Below, piece after piece: positions 20,396 to 28,860 of a stretch of 64,000 nucleotides of DNA. The position numbers and the translations under genes are program-made. A model generated the notes under the pieces. That model saw only the letters and a list, made by a program, of their open reading frames with translations, was not told the DNA's origin and searched no databases. This DNA is from DASZBX01 sp035943635 (lineage in GTDB: Bacteria > Actinomycetota > Actinomycetes > Streptomycetales > Catenulisporaceae). Where the stretch lies: assembly GCA_035943635.1 (NCBI GenBank), contig DASZBX010000126.1, positions 1 to 64,000 on the forward strand, written 5' to 3'. The first letter of the stretch is position 1. Each line of letters opens with the position of its first letter.

Positions 20396-21801
20396 GTGTC
20401 CTCACCGGGGGAGTGGTCGGCGCCGCGGCGCGCGGGGGAGCCGGGCGCGCCCGGGCCGGCGCACAGCTCGCGCAGGGTCTGGGTGAACTCGCCGCACAGG
20501 CGCTCGACCGTGGCCGGGTCGAAGAGTTCTGCGGAGTACACGCACTCCAGGTGCAGGCCGTCGGGGGATTCGACCGCGTTGAAGGTCAGGTCGAACTTGG
20601 CCGCGCCGGCCGGTTGCCGGTGCTGTTCGGTGGCCCAGGCGTCGGGCGTGTTCTGCAGCGCCAGCATCACCTGGAACACCGGATGCGCCGCGAGCGAGCG
20701 AGGCGGGGCGAGGTCTTCGACCAGTTTGTCGAAGGGAAGGCTCTGATAATCCAGCACGGACAACGCGAGCGCGTGCACCCTCTGCAGAAGTGTCTCAGGG
20801 GTCTGTGCGCCACGGAAGTCGACCGGGATCACGGCCGTGTTGACGAAGTAGCCCACGGTGTCGAACAGCGCCGGATGCGTCCGGTTGGCGACCGGCGTCC
20901 CGATGACCACGCGGTCCTGGCCGCTCCACTCGTGCAGCACGGTGGCCAGCGCGGTCAGCAGGACCGCGTACAGGGTGGTGCCGGATTTCTGGGCGTGCTC
21001 GTGCAGCGCCGCGGCGGTGCGGCGGGAGACGGTCCACTCGTGGCAGCCGGCCTCGTGGGTCGGCCGCGGCGGGCGCGGACGGTCGGTGGGCAGGTCGATG
21101 CTCGCGGGCGCGCCGGCCAGGTGCTTGCGGTAGAACGCGAGGTGCTCGGCCCACCCCTCGTCGCCCTGGTCCCGCTGCCAGGAGGCCCAGTCGTGGTAGT
21201 GACAAGCCGGGGGCGCCAGCTGCGGCTCGCGTCCGGCGCTGAACGCGGCGTAGAACTCCTCGAAGTCGCGGGTCAGGATGTGCAGCGACCAGCCGTCGGC
21301 GACCATGTGGTGCATCGTCAACAGCAGGCGCTGCGCTCCGCCCGGCAGGTCGAGCAGGTGCGCGCGCAGCAGCGGGCCGCTCTCCAGGTCGAACGGCACC
21401 GTCGAGTGGCGCCGGCCGAACGCGGCGGCCTCACGCTGCGCCTCGGCCGCGGTCAGCCCGCTCAGGTCGGTGTGGCCGAGCGTGAGGGGCATGTCCGGGT
21501 GCACGCACTGCACCACGGTGTACGAGACCTGGTCCACGGCGGGGGTCGTGCGCAGCGTCGGGTGCCGTCCGGCCAGCGCCGCCAGGGCGCGCAGCAGCAC
21601 CGCCCGGTCCCGCGGCTCGGCGTAGTCCCACGCCAGGGACACGTGATAGGCCGGGCTTTCCGGGTCGAGCTGTTCGAGAAACCAGAGGCTTTGTTGTTGG
21701 AATGACGCCGGGAAACGGCGATATCGCTCATTCCGGCGTGTGAGCATCACCGCCAGCCGTCGGCGCCGTACATCGAGCGAATCCGACAGTCGGGCGATCA
21801 T
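20392..21801 (-). CDS. Free-standing NRPS condensation domain
   Basis: 469 residues, one condensation domain only. Motifs: SFQQQSLWFLEQLDP (C1), the catalytic HHxxxDG in MHHMVADGWSLHIL (C3), VIGTPVANRTHPALFDTVGYFVNT (C5) and LPFDKLVEDL (C6-C7). It should form the peptide bond between the PhsA-bound phosphinothricin unit and the amino acid on the adjacent A-T protein. It heads the leftward operon and overlaps the A-T gene by 4 nt. Stand-alone C domains acting in trans occur in other systems, but here the split takes the place of a C-A-T module. No docking segment is obvious at either end. Confidence 0.85.
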   Translation of the reverse strand: MIARLSDSLDVRRRRLAVMLTRRNERYRRFPASFQQQSLWFLEQLDPESPAYHVSLAWDYAEPRDRAVLLRALAALAGRHPTLRTTPAVDQVSYTVVQCVHPDMPLTLGHTDLSGLTAAEAQREAAAFGRRHSTVPFDLESGPLLRAHLLDLPGGAQRLLLTMHHMVADGWSLHILTRDFEEFYAAFSAGREPQLAPPACHYHDWASWQRDQGDEGWAEHLAFYRKHLAGAPASIDLPTDRPRPPRPTHEAGCHEWTVSRRTAAALHEHAQKSGTTLYAVLLTALATVLHEWSGQDRVVIGTPVANRTHPALFDTVGYFVNTAVIPVDFRGAQTPETLLQRVHALALSVLDYQSLPFDKLVEDLAPPRSLAAHPVFQVMLALQNTPDAWATEQHRQPAGAAKFDLTFNAVESPDGLHLECVYSAELFDPATVERLCGEFTQTLRELCAGPGAPGSPARRGADHSPGEDT

Positions 21802-22534
21802 GAATCAGACGCCAGCCGGGGACGGGGGATATCTGGCATAGCCGCATTCTGAATGTCCCGGTCGCACTCGTCAAGGTCTCCAATGCCGTTTAGCGAGGAG
21901 CTGACTTCAGCCCCTTCCGACACTCCCGCGCTGTGCCGTCCGTCAGAACACGGTCAGGACCTATCTCAGGACCCGATCGGTCTGTGCGGCGGGGGCGGCA
22001 GCCCGCCGCGACGTCGCGCTCCCTGCGTGCGCCGTCTGCGCCTGTCTGCGCTCGGTCACGCTACCAGCGCGAATGCGTCGCAGTTCACTACGGTGCGCGC
22101 CCCCCGAGTTACCCGCGCAAATGCCCCTCGCGACCGCGCTGCCAGCCGCGCGGCCCCCCTGCCGGCCGGCCCGGCGACGATGCCGACGGCCGGGTCGGCA
22201 TAGTCGAAGCCCACTGTAAAGGCATTGTCTGATCAGCGCCGCAACCATGACAACAGCCGGTTTTCCAGCCCGGCTCCGGAGCGGCCGGGGTCGGAACAAA
22301 GCAAGCCTTTATTCTCCCGGTCCTGAAAAAACAATGTTGTCGTCAAGAGGTGAAAAGCGGCGGAGTACTGCGCGGGACGAAGCGAGAAGGAAACACAAAG
22401 AGCATATTTGTGATGGGGATTTAACGGGGTCGCCCTTGATTTCGGGTGGACCCGGAATGATTCTCATGTGAATGGCGGCTGAACAGCAGTAGATGCCATG
22501 CCAACCCCAATCCCTGACCCCTGTGAGGTGCTCT
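21802..22534. promoter_or_regulatory. Divergent promoter region of the phosphinate cluster
   Basis: About 730 bases separate the leftward NRPS operon from the rightward phosphonate operon. The left two-thirds is GC-rich with no convincing gene; 22300-22500 is clearly AT-richer (TTTATTCTCCC, CTGAAAAAACAATGTTG, ATATTTGTGATGGGGATTTAAC) and is the likely promoter and leader of phpC. No strong operator dyad was found by eye. No cluster regulator gene is in or beside it. Confidence 0.5.
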
Positions 22535-23701
22535 GTGCCTGCGCACCATGACGTGCTGATGGGACCTGGCAGCAGTGCCGCCATGGCCGATGTGGTCTGG
22601 AGATACGCCGGACGCAGCCCGGCCCGGACCCGGTCCGCTGTCGTCGTCGGGGCCTCCTTCGACAGCCGGGAATGGTCCGGCCGGCTGCACGAGGCGGCCG
22701 GCCCGCTGCGCCCGGCCTGGTTCCGCCACCAGGGCGCGGTGACCCCGGAGAGCGTGGCCGAACTCGCCGGACAGCTGCGCGAGTCGCGGACGAACGTGCT
22801 GGTCACGGTCGGTGGCGGCTCCGTGATGGACGCGGCCAAGGCGGCCACCCGGATGGCCGGGGTGCCGAACGTGACCGCGGCCGCGGTCCTGGCCGCCTGC
22901 ACCGGGGAATTCGACCCGCCGCCCTCCCCGGTCCGCCTGGTCGCCATCCCGACCACCCCCGGCACCGGCGCCGAGGTCACCCCGTTCGCCACCGTCTGGG
23001 ACGTGGCCGGCAACCGCAAACTGTCCCTGACCGGCGGCCAGGTCCGGCCGTCCGCGGTGATCCTGGACCCGGACCTGGTCCGCGGACTGGCCGCCCGGCA
23101 CCTGAACAGCAGCCTGCTCGACACCCTGTGCCAGGCGGCCGAGGCGGCCTGGTCGGTGCGCGGCGGGGCCGAGTCCACCGGGGTCGCGCTGGCCGCGCTG
23201 GCCATGCTCGGCCCGCAGCTGGACCGGATCGACCCGGCGCACCCGCGCGGACCGGACCGGATCCTGCTGCAACTGGCCGGGCACATGTCCGGCCAGGCCA
23301 TCGCCCTGGCCCCGACCTCCTCCTGCCACGCCGTCTCCTACCCGCTCACCCTGCGCGCGGGACTGGCCCACGGGCACGCCTGCGGCGTCTCGCTCGGCCG
23401 GATGCTGCGCTACAACGCCGCGGTCGAGGCCGACGACTGCGCCGACCCGCGCGGCCCGGCCCGGGTGCGCGAGACGATCGACCGGATCGGCGCCGCGCTC
23501 GGCGGGCACGACGTGCCCAGCGCGGCCGACCGGGTCGAGCGCTTCGTCGCCCGCAGCGGCCTGGGCACGCTCGACGACCTGGACGTGGACACCGACCTGG
23601 TCGCCGAGGAGGCCCTGTCCTACCCGCGCTGCGCCGACAACCCCCGGGCGCTGACCGTGCCCGACCTGGCCAAGCTCCTCGCGTCCCCCGCCGGAAGGTA
23701 G
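22535..23701 (+). CDS. phpC: Iron-type alcohol dehydrogenase, phosphonoacetaldehyde reductase
   Basis: 388 residues of the Fe-dependent ADH family. The NAD-binding signature is VTVGGGSVMDAAKAA, then VAIPTTPGTGAEVTPFATVWD. Metal-binding histidines fall in SSCHAVSYPLTLRAGLAHGHACGV. In the PTT pathway PhpC reduces phosphonoacetaldehyde to 2-hydroxyethylphosphonate. The GTG at 22535 is preceded by GAGGTG and matches the family N-terminus better than the ATG at 22493, which would add 14 residues and lacks a ribosome site. First gene of the rightward operon; its stop lies 5 bp before phpD. Confidence 0.9.
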   Translation: MPAHHDVLMGPGSSAAMADVVWRYAGRSPARTRSAVVVGASFDSREWSGRLHEAAGPLRPAWFRHQGAVTPESVAELAGQLRESRTNVLVTVGGGSVMDAAKAATRMAGVPNVTAAAVLAACTGEFDPPPSPVRLVAIPTTPGTGAEVTPFATVWDVAGNRKLSLTGGQVRPSAVILDPDLVRGLAARHLNSSLLDTLCQAAEAAWSVRGGAESTGVALAALAMLGPQLDRIDPAHPRGPDRILLQLAGHMSGQAIALAPTSSCHAVSYPLTLRAGLAHGHACGVSLGRMLRYNAAVEADDCADPRGPARVRETIDRIGAALGGHDVPSAADRVERFVARSGLGTLDDLDVDTDLVAEEALSYPRCADNPRALTVPDLAKLLASPAGR

Positions 23702-23706
23702 AACCC

Positions 23707-25029
23707 TTGCGACTAGACCCCTTCAAGCTGGCCCACTGGGCCAACGCCCGCAAAATCACACCCCCCCAACTCGCCGAGCGGGCCGGCGTCGACCCCGCCC
23801 TGGTCACCGCCATGCTCTCGGCCGAGGGCCGCGACATCGGCGACGAGGTCGCCGCCGCGATCGCCGAGGCCCTGGACCTGGCCCCGGCCCAGCTCGACGG
23901 TTCCGGCGCGCACGGCCTGACCGCGATCTGGCAGTCCGCCGACGAACTGCGCGCCACCCACCGGCCGATCCAGCGCGACGGCATCCACTTCTACAACTAC
24001 TACACGCTCGCCGCGCCGCCCGGACACGTCGCACCCGTCATCCTGGACATCCTGTGCCCGCAGGACCGGCTGCCCGCACTGAACAAGGGCCACCTGGAAC
24101 CGGCGATCACGGTCAACCTCGGCCCGGGCCCGATCCACGGCCGCTGGGGCGAACACCTGGACGAGAGCACCTGGCAGGTGATCGAGGCGAACCAGGACCA
24201 GGACGCGTGGATCGTCGGCGAGTCCTACATCGAACCGTCCTTCTGCCCGCACTCGTACTCGCTCGCCTCCGACCAGCCGGCCCGGATCGTCTCCTACACC
24301 GGCCAGGCGAACCTCGCCCCGCTGGTCGAGGAGGCCAACACCTGGGGCGCCCCGGCCTTCGACCGCTTCGCCAAGGTGCTCGGCTCCGACCTGGCCCCCG
24401 GCGCTCTGGCCGACCTGGTGCTGGCCGCCCGCGGACACGACCGCGCCAGCGCCGCGCGGGCCGCCGGCGTGCCCGCGGACCAGGCCGGGCCCGCGTTCGA
24501 CGGCGAGCCCGGCGGCCTGGACGCCCTGCGCGACCTGTGCTCCGCGGTCGGCCTGGACTACCGGCTGCTGCTGCCCCCTGTCCGCCGGCACGACGCGGTC
24601 GGCAAGACCTACCTGAGCCTGACCGACAGCCGCGAGACCGTGCGCACCTTCCAGAACTACACCGTCGCCTCCATGGCCAGCGCCCCGCACCTGCCCGACC
24701 TGGTCGGACTGTTCGTCCGGGTGCACGGCGAGGGCGGCGCGGAGCTGGCCGAGCCGAACGAGACGCTCTACCTGGTCTCCTGCGGCGAAGTGACCCTGGA
24801 GTGGACCGACGCGTCCGGGCGGCTGCAGAGCCGGACCGGCGGACCGGACGACTCGGTCTGGGTCGGCCCGTACGTCGCACACCGCTGGTCCGGCGACGGC
24901 GCGCTGCTCAAGCTCAGCTCGGGCCTGCACGTGAACTCCCTGGACCTGGTCGAACTGACGAACACCTACGCCCCGGACGCCACCATCCGCCGAGCCCACC
25001 ACGACGTGCAGGGCTGGGGGTACGAGTGA
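23707..25029 (+). CDS. phpD: 2-Hydroxyethylphosphonate dioxygenase (HEPD)
   Basis: 440 residues, the size of characterised HEPD. It is a non-heme Fe(II) cupin enzyme that splits hydroxyethylphosphonate into hydroxymethylphosphonate and formate with O2. The metal triad is intact: His129 (NKGHLEPAITVNLG), Glu176 and His182 (EPSFCPHSYS). Lys16 (ANARKIT), important in HEPD chemistry, is at the same number as in the known enzyme. Two tandem repeats of HTH-like helix plus cupin are visible (QLAERAGVDP; RASAARAAGVPADQ). The start is TTG at 23707 with GGAAGG upstream; it gives the expected RLDPFKLAHW N-terminus. Methylphosphonate synthase is related, but context and Lys16/Glu176 support HEPD. Confidence 0.92.
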   Translation: MRLDPFKLAHWANARKITPPQLAERAGVDPALVTAMLSAEGRDIGDEVAAAIAEALDLAPAQLDGSGAHGLTAIWQSADELRATHRPIQRDGIHFYNYYTLAAPPGHVAPVILDILCPQDRLPALNKGHLEPAITVNLGPGPIHGRWGEHLDESTWQVIEANQDQDAWIVGESYIEPSFCPHSYSLASDQPARIVSYTGQANLAPLVEEANTWGAPAFDRFAKVLGSDLAPGALADLVLAARGHDRASAARAAGVPADQAGPAFDGEPGGLDALRDLCSAVGLDYRLLLPPVRRHDAVGKTYLSLTDSRETVRTFQNYTVASMASAPHLPDLVGLFVRVHGEGGAELAEPNETLYLVSCGEVTLEWTDASGRLQSRTGGPDDSVWVGPYVAHRWSGDGALLKLSSGLHVNSLDLVELTNTYAPDATIRRAHHDVQGWGYE

Positions 25030-26057
25030 CCCCGGCCGGCCCGCGGCCGCGGGTGGTCTACACCGACCCGGCCTGGGCCGTGGACGGCTCAGGACACTTC
25101 GACTCCGCGCGTGCGGACGTGGAGCGCGAGGTGTTCGGCCCGGACGTCGACCTGGGGTTCGGCCCCTTCGACGGCGCCTACAAGGGATCCGGCGAAGAAC
25201 TCCACGACGCGGTGCGCGGCGCCGACGGCCTGGTGATCTACCGCTGCCAGGTCACCCCGGAACTGCTCGCGGCGGCCGGCCCCGGCTGCAAGGTGATCGC
25301 GCGCAGCGGCGTGGGCGTGGACAACCTCAACGGCCCGCTGCTCAAAGAAGCCGGGATCTGCGGATTCAACGTCCCGGACTACTGCGGCGACGAGGTCGGC
25401 ACGCACACTCTGGCCCTGCTGCTGGCCCTGGAACGCGGGGTCGTGGTCCAGAACCGGCTGATCCGGGCCGGCCAGTGGGGCATCCACCGCGGCAACATCC
25501 CGCGGCGCACCGCCGAACGCACGGCCGGGATCGTCGGCTTCGGCCGGATCGGCCGGGCCACCTCGCGCAAACTCCAGGCGTTCTACCGGGAGGTGGTCGC
25601 CTACGACCCCCACGTCCCGGCGGACGTGATGGCCGGACACGGCGTGCGGGCCGTATCCCGGCTGGAGGACCTGTTCGAGCAGGCCGACGCCGTGGTCGTC
25701 CACGCGGCGCTGACCGCGCAGACCGACCACCTGATCGGGGCCGACCTGCTCGGCCGCGCCCGGCCCGGGCAGCTGCTGGTCAACTCGGCCCGCGGCCGGC
25801 TGGTGGACCCGGCCGCGGTGCTCGGCGCCCTGGAGACCGGCCGGCTGGCCGGATTCGGCTCGGACGTGTTCTCCCCCGAGGACCCGAACGCCGACCCGGT
25901 CACCCGCAAGCTGGTCGAACGCGACGACGTGGTGGTCAGCTCGCACCGCGCGTTCCTGTCGGCCGAGTCGGAGCTGAGCCTGCGCCGCCGGGTCGCCGCC
26001 GGCGTCCGGGGCCTGCTGGTGGACGGCGTCGCGCCGGCCGACGGCCGGGTCGCCTGA
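25026..26057 (+). CDS. phpE: D-2-hydroxyacid-type dehydrogenase, hydroxymethylphosphonate oxidation
   Basis: 343 residues, D-3-phosphoglycerate dehydrogenase-like. NAD motif GIVGFGRIGRATSRK, substrate Arg region VNSARGRLVDPAAV, and Asp in GFGSDVFSPEDPN are present. In typical members a catalytic His follows near the C-terminus; here the segment reads VVSSHRAFLSAES, which retains it. In phosphinothricin biosynthesis PhpE acts after HEPD on hydroxymethylphosphonate on the way to phosphonoformate. GTG start overlaps the phpD stop (GTGA). A 141-bp gap follows before ppm, the largest gap in the first half of the operon, so an internal promoter is possible there. Confidence 0.88.
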   Translation: MTPAGPRPRVVYTDPAWAVDGSGHFDSARADVEREVFGPDVDLGFGPFDGAYKGSGEELHDAVRGADGLVIYRCQVTPELLAAAGPGCKVIARSGVGVDNLNGPLLKEAGICGFNVPDYCGDEVGTHTLALLLALERGVVVQNRLIRAGQWGIHRGNIPRRTAERTAGIVGFGRIGRATSRKLQAFYREVVAYDPHVPADVMAGHGVRAVSRLEDLFEQADAVVVHAALTAQTDHLIGADLLGRARPGQLLVNSARGRLVDPAAVLGALETGRLAGFGSDVFSPEDPNADPVTRKLVERDDVVVSSHRAFLSAESELSLRRRVAAGVRGLLVDGVAPADGRVA

Positions 26058-26198
26058 CCTTCAGGCCGCACCACCCCACCCTGCAACGGCACCTTTTCGA
26101 GGGCAATGGCGCCCGCACGCACCGATCAGGGCGCCGCCGGCCGCTCGTCCACGCCGCCGCGCCTTTCGAGAACACGACCCGCGAACTGGAGAACTGAC

Positions 26199-27137
26199 GT
26201 GAACACCTCTGCTTCTGCACGGCAGAACGAGCCGTCCCCCGGAATCCGGCTGCGCCGGCTGCTGACCCACGGCGCCGGAACCCAGCTGATGGGCGTGCAC
26301 GACGGGATGAGCGCGCACATCGCCACCGCCGAGGGCTTCCCGGCCCTGTGGGCGTCCGGCCTGTGCATGTCCACCGCGCTCGGCGTGCGCGACAGCGACG
26401 AGGCCTCCTGGACCCAGCTGCTGGGCATCGTCGGCACGATCGCCCAGGCCAGCCGGCTGCCGATCCTGGTCGACGGGGACACCGGCTACGGCAACTTCAA
26501 CTCCGCCCGCCGGTTCGCCGTCGGCGCGGCCAAGGCCGGGGCGGCCGGGGTGTGCTTCGAGGACAAGATCTACCCGAAGATGAACTCCTTCTTCGGCGAC
26601 GGGCACCACCTGGCCCCGATCGGCGAGTTCAGCGGCAAGATCCGGGCCTGCAAGGACGCCGTGGACGACCCGGACTTCGTGGTGGTGTCCCGGACCGAGA
26701 CGCTGATCGCCGGCGGCACGGTGGACGAGGCGCTGGAACGGGCCGAGGCCTACCGGCTGGCCGGGGCGGACGCGGTGTTCATCCACTCGCGCAAGGCCGA
26801 GGTGGGCGAGATCGGGGAGTTCTGCAAGCTGTGGGGCGACCGCAGCCCGATCATCATCGCGCCGACCACGTACCACCGCACCAGCATGGCGACCTTCCGC
26901 GAACTGGGCATCGCCGGGGTGATGTGGGCCAACCAGAGCATGCGCGCGGCCTTCTCCGCGATGCGCGAGACCTGCCGCGCGGTGCTGGCCGCCGAGAGCG
27001 TGAGCGGGATCGAGGACAACATCGCCCCGCTGTCGGAGATCTTCTCCCTGTACGACTACGCCGGGCTGGACAAGGAGGAGGAGAAGTACACCTCCTGGGA
27101 CGCGAGCCCGGTCGGCTCGGCGGCGGTCGGCCAGTGA
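26199..27137 (+). CDS. ppm: Phosphoenolpyruvate phosphomutase
   Basis: 312 residues of the PEP mutase/isocitrate lyase superfamily. The diagnostic PepM motif EDKxxxxxNS is complete at residues 121-130 (EDKIYPKMNS), and the Mg-binding VDGDTGYGN is at 91-99. It rearranges PEP to phosphonopyruvate, the entry step that forms the C-P bond of nearly all phosphonates. GTG at 26199 is preceded by GGAG with 7-nt spacing; a longer frame begins at 26106 but lacks a ribosome site. Its stop overlaps the ppd GTG, coupling the thermodynamically unfavourable mutase to the decarboxylase that pulls it forward. Confidence 0.96.
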   Translation: MNTSASARQNEPSPGIRLRRLLTHGAGTQLMGVHDGMSAHIATAEGFPALWASGLCMSTALGVRDSDEASWTQLLGIVGTIAQASRLPILVDGDTGYGNFNSARRFAVGAAKAGAAGVCFEDKIYPKMNSFFGDGHHLAPIGEFSGKIRACKDAVDDPDFVVVSRTETLIAGGTVDEALERAEAYRLAGADAVFIHSRKAEVGEIGEFCKLWGDRSPIIIAPTTYHRTSMATFRELGIAGVMWANQSMRAAFSAMRETCRAVLAAESVSGIEDNIAPLSEIFSLYDYAGLDKEEEKYTSWDASPVGSAAVGQ

Positions 27138-28312
27138 TCGACGCCGGACACCTGATGGGCGAGCTGGTCGACCGGGGCGTCAGCCTGGTGTCCGGCGTGC
27201 CCTGCTCCTACCTGACCCCGGTGATCAACCGGGCCATCTCCGACCCGCGGGTGCGCTACCTGGGCGCCACCCAGGAGGGCGAGGCCGCGGCGGTGGCCGC
27301 CGGGGCCTGGCTCGGCGGGGGCCTGGGCTGCGTGATCGGCCAGAACTCGGGCCTGGGCAACATGATCAACCCCCTGACCTCGCTGCTGCACCCGGCCCGG
27401 ATCCCGGCCCTGGTGCTGGTGACCTGGCGCGGGGAGCCGGGCCGGCCGGACGAGCCGCAGCACGAGCTGATGGGCCGGACCACCACCGCGCTGCTCGACG
27501 TGGTCGAGGTCCCGTGGGAGCTGATGCCGCAGGACCCGGATTCGCTCCCGGGCGTGCTGGACCGGGCCTGGCAGCAGATGGCCAAGACCGGCCGCCCGGC
27601 CGCCCTGGTCATCTCCAAGGACACCGTGCAGCCCGAACCGCTGGACGAGCCCGGGCTCGGCCTGGACCCGGCCGTCGTGGTCCGCAGCTCCGGCCGCCCG
27701 GAACGTCCGGCCCGGGCCGACGTGCTGCGCGCACTGCTGGACGCGGTCCCGCCGCACGCCGCGATCATCTCCACCACCGGGTTCACCAGCCGCGAGCTGT
27801 ACACCCTGGACGACCGCGACCAGCACTTCTACGTGGTCGGCGCGATGGGCTCGGCCGCCTCGATCGGCCTGGGCGTCAGCACCCAGACACCCCGGCCGGT
27901 GCTCGTCGTGGACGGCGACGGCGCGCTGCTGATGCGGCTGGGCAGCCTGGCCACGGTCGGCGCGCACCAGCCGGACCGGCTCGTGCACCTGGTCCTGGAC
28001 AACGGCCAGCACGAGTCCACCGGCGGCCAGCGCACCGTCTCCGAAGGCGTCGACTTCGCCGGGGTGGCCGCGGCCTGCGGCTACCGGCAGGTCTACACCG
28101 CGGCCGACACCGAGGAACTGATCGGGCTGCTCGGCAGCGCACTGGCCGGCGGCGGACCGACCCTGATCCACCTGCCGATCCGCCCCGGCTCGATGGCGGG
28201 CCTGGGCCGGCCCACGGTCACTCCGGCCGAGGTGGCCGAACGGTTCCGGGCCTTCACCGCGGCCCCGGTGGCCGAACCGGCCCCGGCCCTGTCCGGGGAG
28301 GCGGTGTCCTGA
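27134..28312 (+). CDS. ppd: Phosphonopyruvate decarboxylase
   Basis: 392 residues, thiamine-diphosphate dependent. The N-terminal pyrimidine-binding half has GVPCSYLTPVIN and ATQEGEAAAVAAGAWLGG, with the catalytic Glu. The C-terminal half has VVDGDGALLMRLGSLATVG followed by LDNGQHESTGGQRT, the Mg/ThDP motif (GDGx~24N). It converts phosphonopyruvate to phosphonoacetaldehyde and CO2. The gene starts with GTG overlapping ppm by 4 nt and its TGA overlaps the phpF ATG by one base, so translation is tightly coupled. Length matches single-chain Ppd enzymes. Confidence 0.95.
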   Translation: MIDAGHLMGELVDRGVSLVSGVPCSYLTPVINRAISDPRVRYLGATQEGEAAAVAAGAWLGGGLGCVIGQNSGLGNMINPLTSLLHPARIPALVLVTWRGEPGRPDEPQHELMGRTTTALLDVVEVPWELMPQDPDSLPGVLDRAWQQMAKTGRPAALVISKDTVQPEPLDEPGLGLDPAVVVRSSGRPERPARADVLRALLDAVPPHAAIISTTGFTSRELYTLDDRDQHFYVVGAMGSAASIGLGVSTQTPRPVLVVDGDGALLMRLGSLATVGAHQPDRLVHLVLDNGQHESTGGQRTVSEGVDFAGVAAACGYRQVYTAADTEELIGLLGSALAGGGPTLIHLPIRPGSMAGLGRPTVTPAEVAERFRAFTAAPVAEPAPALSGEAVS

Positions 28313-28860
28313 TGGCCCAGACCCACCCGGTGGCCGTGATCCACGGCCGCTTCCAACCCCTGCACCTGGGCCACCTCGAATACCTGCTCGCCGGGGCCGA
28401 GCGGTCCCGGATGCTGATCGTCGGGATCACCAACCCCGACCCCTGGCAGACCGCGGTGGAGGAGACCGACCCGTCCCGCAGCCTGGACGGCTCCAACCCG
28501 TTCACCTACTACGAGCGCTACCTCATGGTCGAAGGCGCGCTGCGCGAGGCCGGGGTGCCGGACGAGCGGATGCGGATCGTGCCGTTCCCGCACAGCTTCC
28601 CGGAACGCCTGCGCCACTACGCGCCGCCGGACGCGGTCTACCTGCTGACCGTCTACGACGACTGGGGCGACGAGAAGCAGTCGCGGTTCCAGAGCCTGGG
28701 CCTGCACACCGAGATCATGTGGCGGCGCCTGGACAAACCGATCAGCGGAACCCGGGTGCGCCAGGCCATCGCCGCCGGCGCGGACTGGGAGGACCTGGTG
28801 CCCCCGGCCGTGGCCCGGGTGATCAAGGAGAGCGGAGCCGATGCCCGAATCACACAGTGA
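28312..28860 (+). CDS. phpF: Nucleotidyltransferase acting on phosphonoformate
   Basis: 182 residues, NMN adenylyltransferase-like HIGH-superfamily enzyme. HLGH (residues 18-21, in GRFQPLHLGH) and the C-terminal ISGTRVRQA (ISxTxxR) are intact. In the PTT pathway PhpF transfers CMP from CTP to phosphonoformate, giving CMP-5'-phosphonoformate. Starts at ATG overlapping the ppd stop and overlaps the next gene by 20 nt. It is a cytosolic enzyme; no extra domains. Confidence 0.9.
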   Translation: MAQTHPVAVIHGRFQPLHLGHLEYLLAGAERSRMLIVGITNPDPWQTAVEETDPSRSLDGSNPFTYYERYLMVEGALREAGVPDERMRIVPFPHSFPERLRHYAPPDAVYLLTVYDDWGDEKQSRFQSLGLHTEIMWRRLDKPISGTRVRQAIAAGADWEDLVPPAVARVIKESGADARITQ

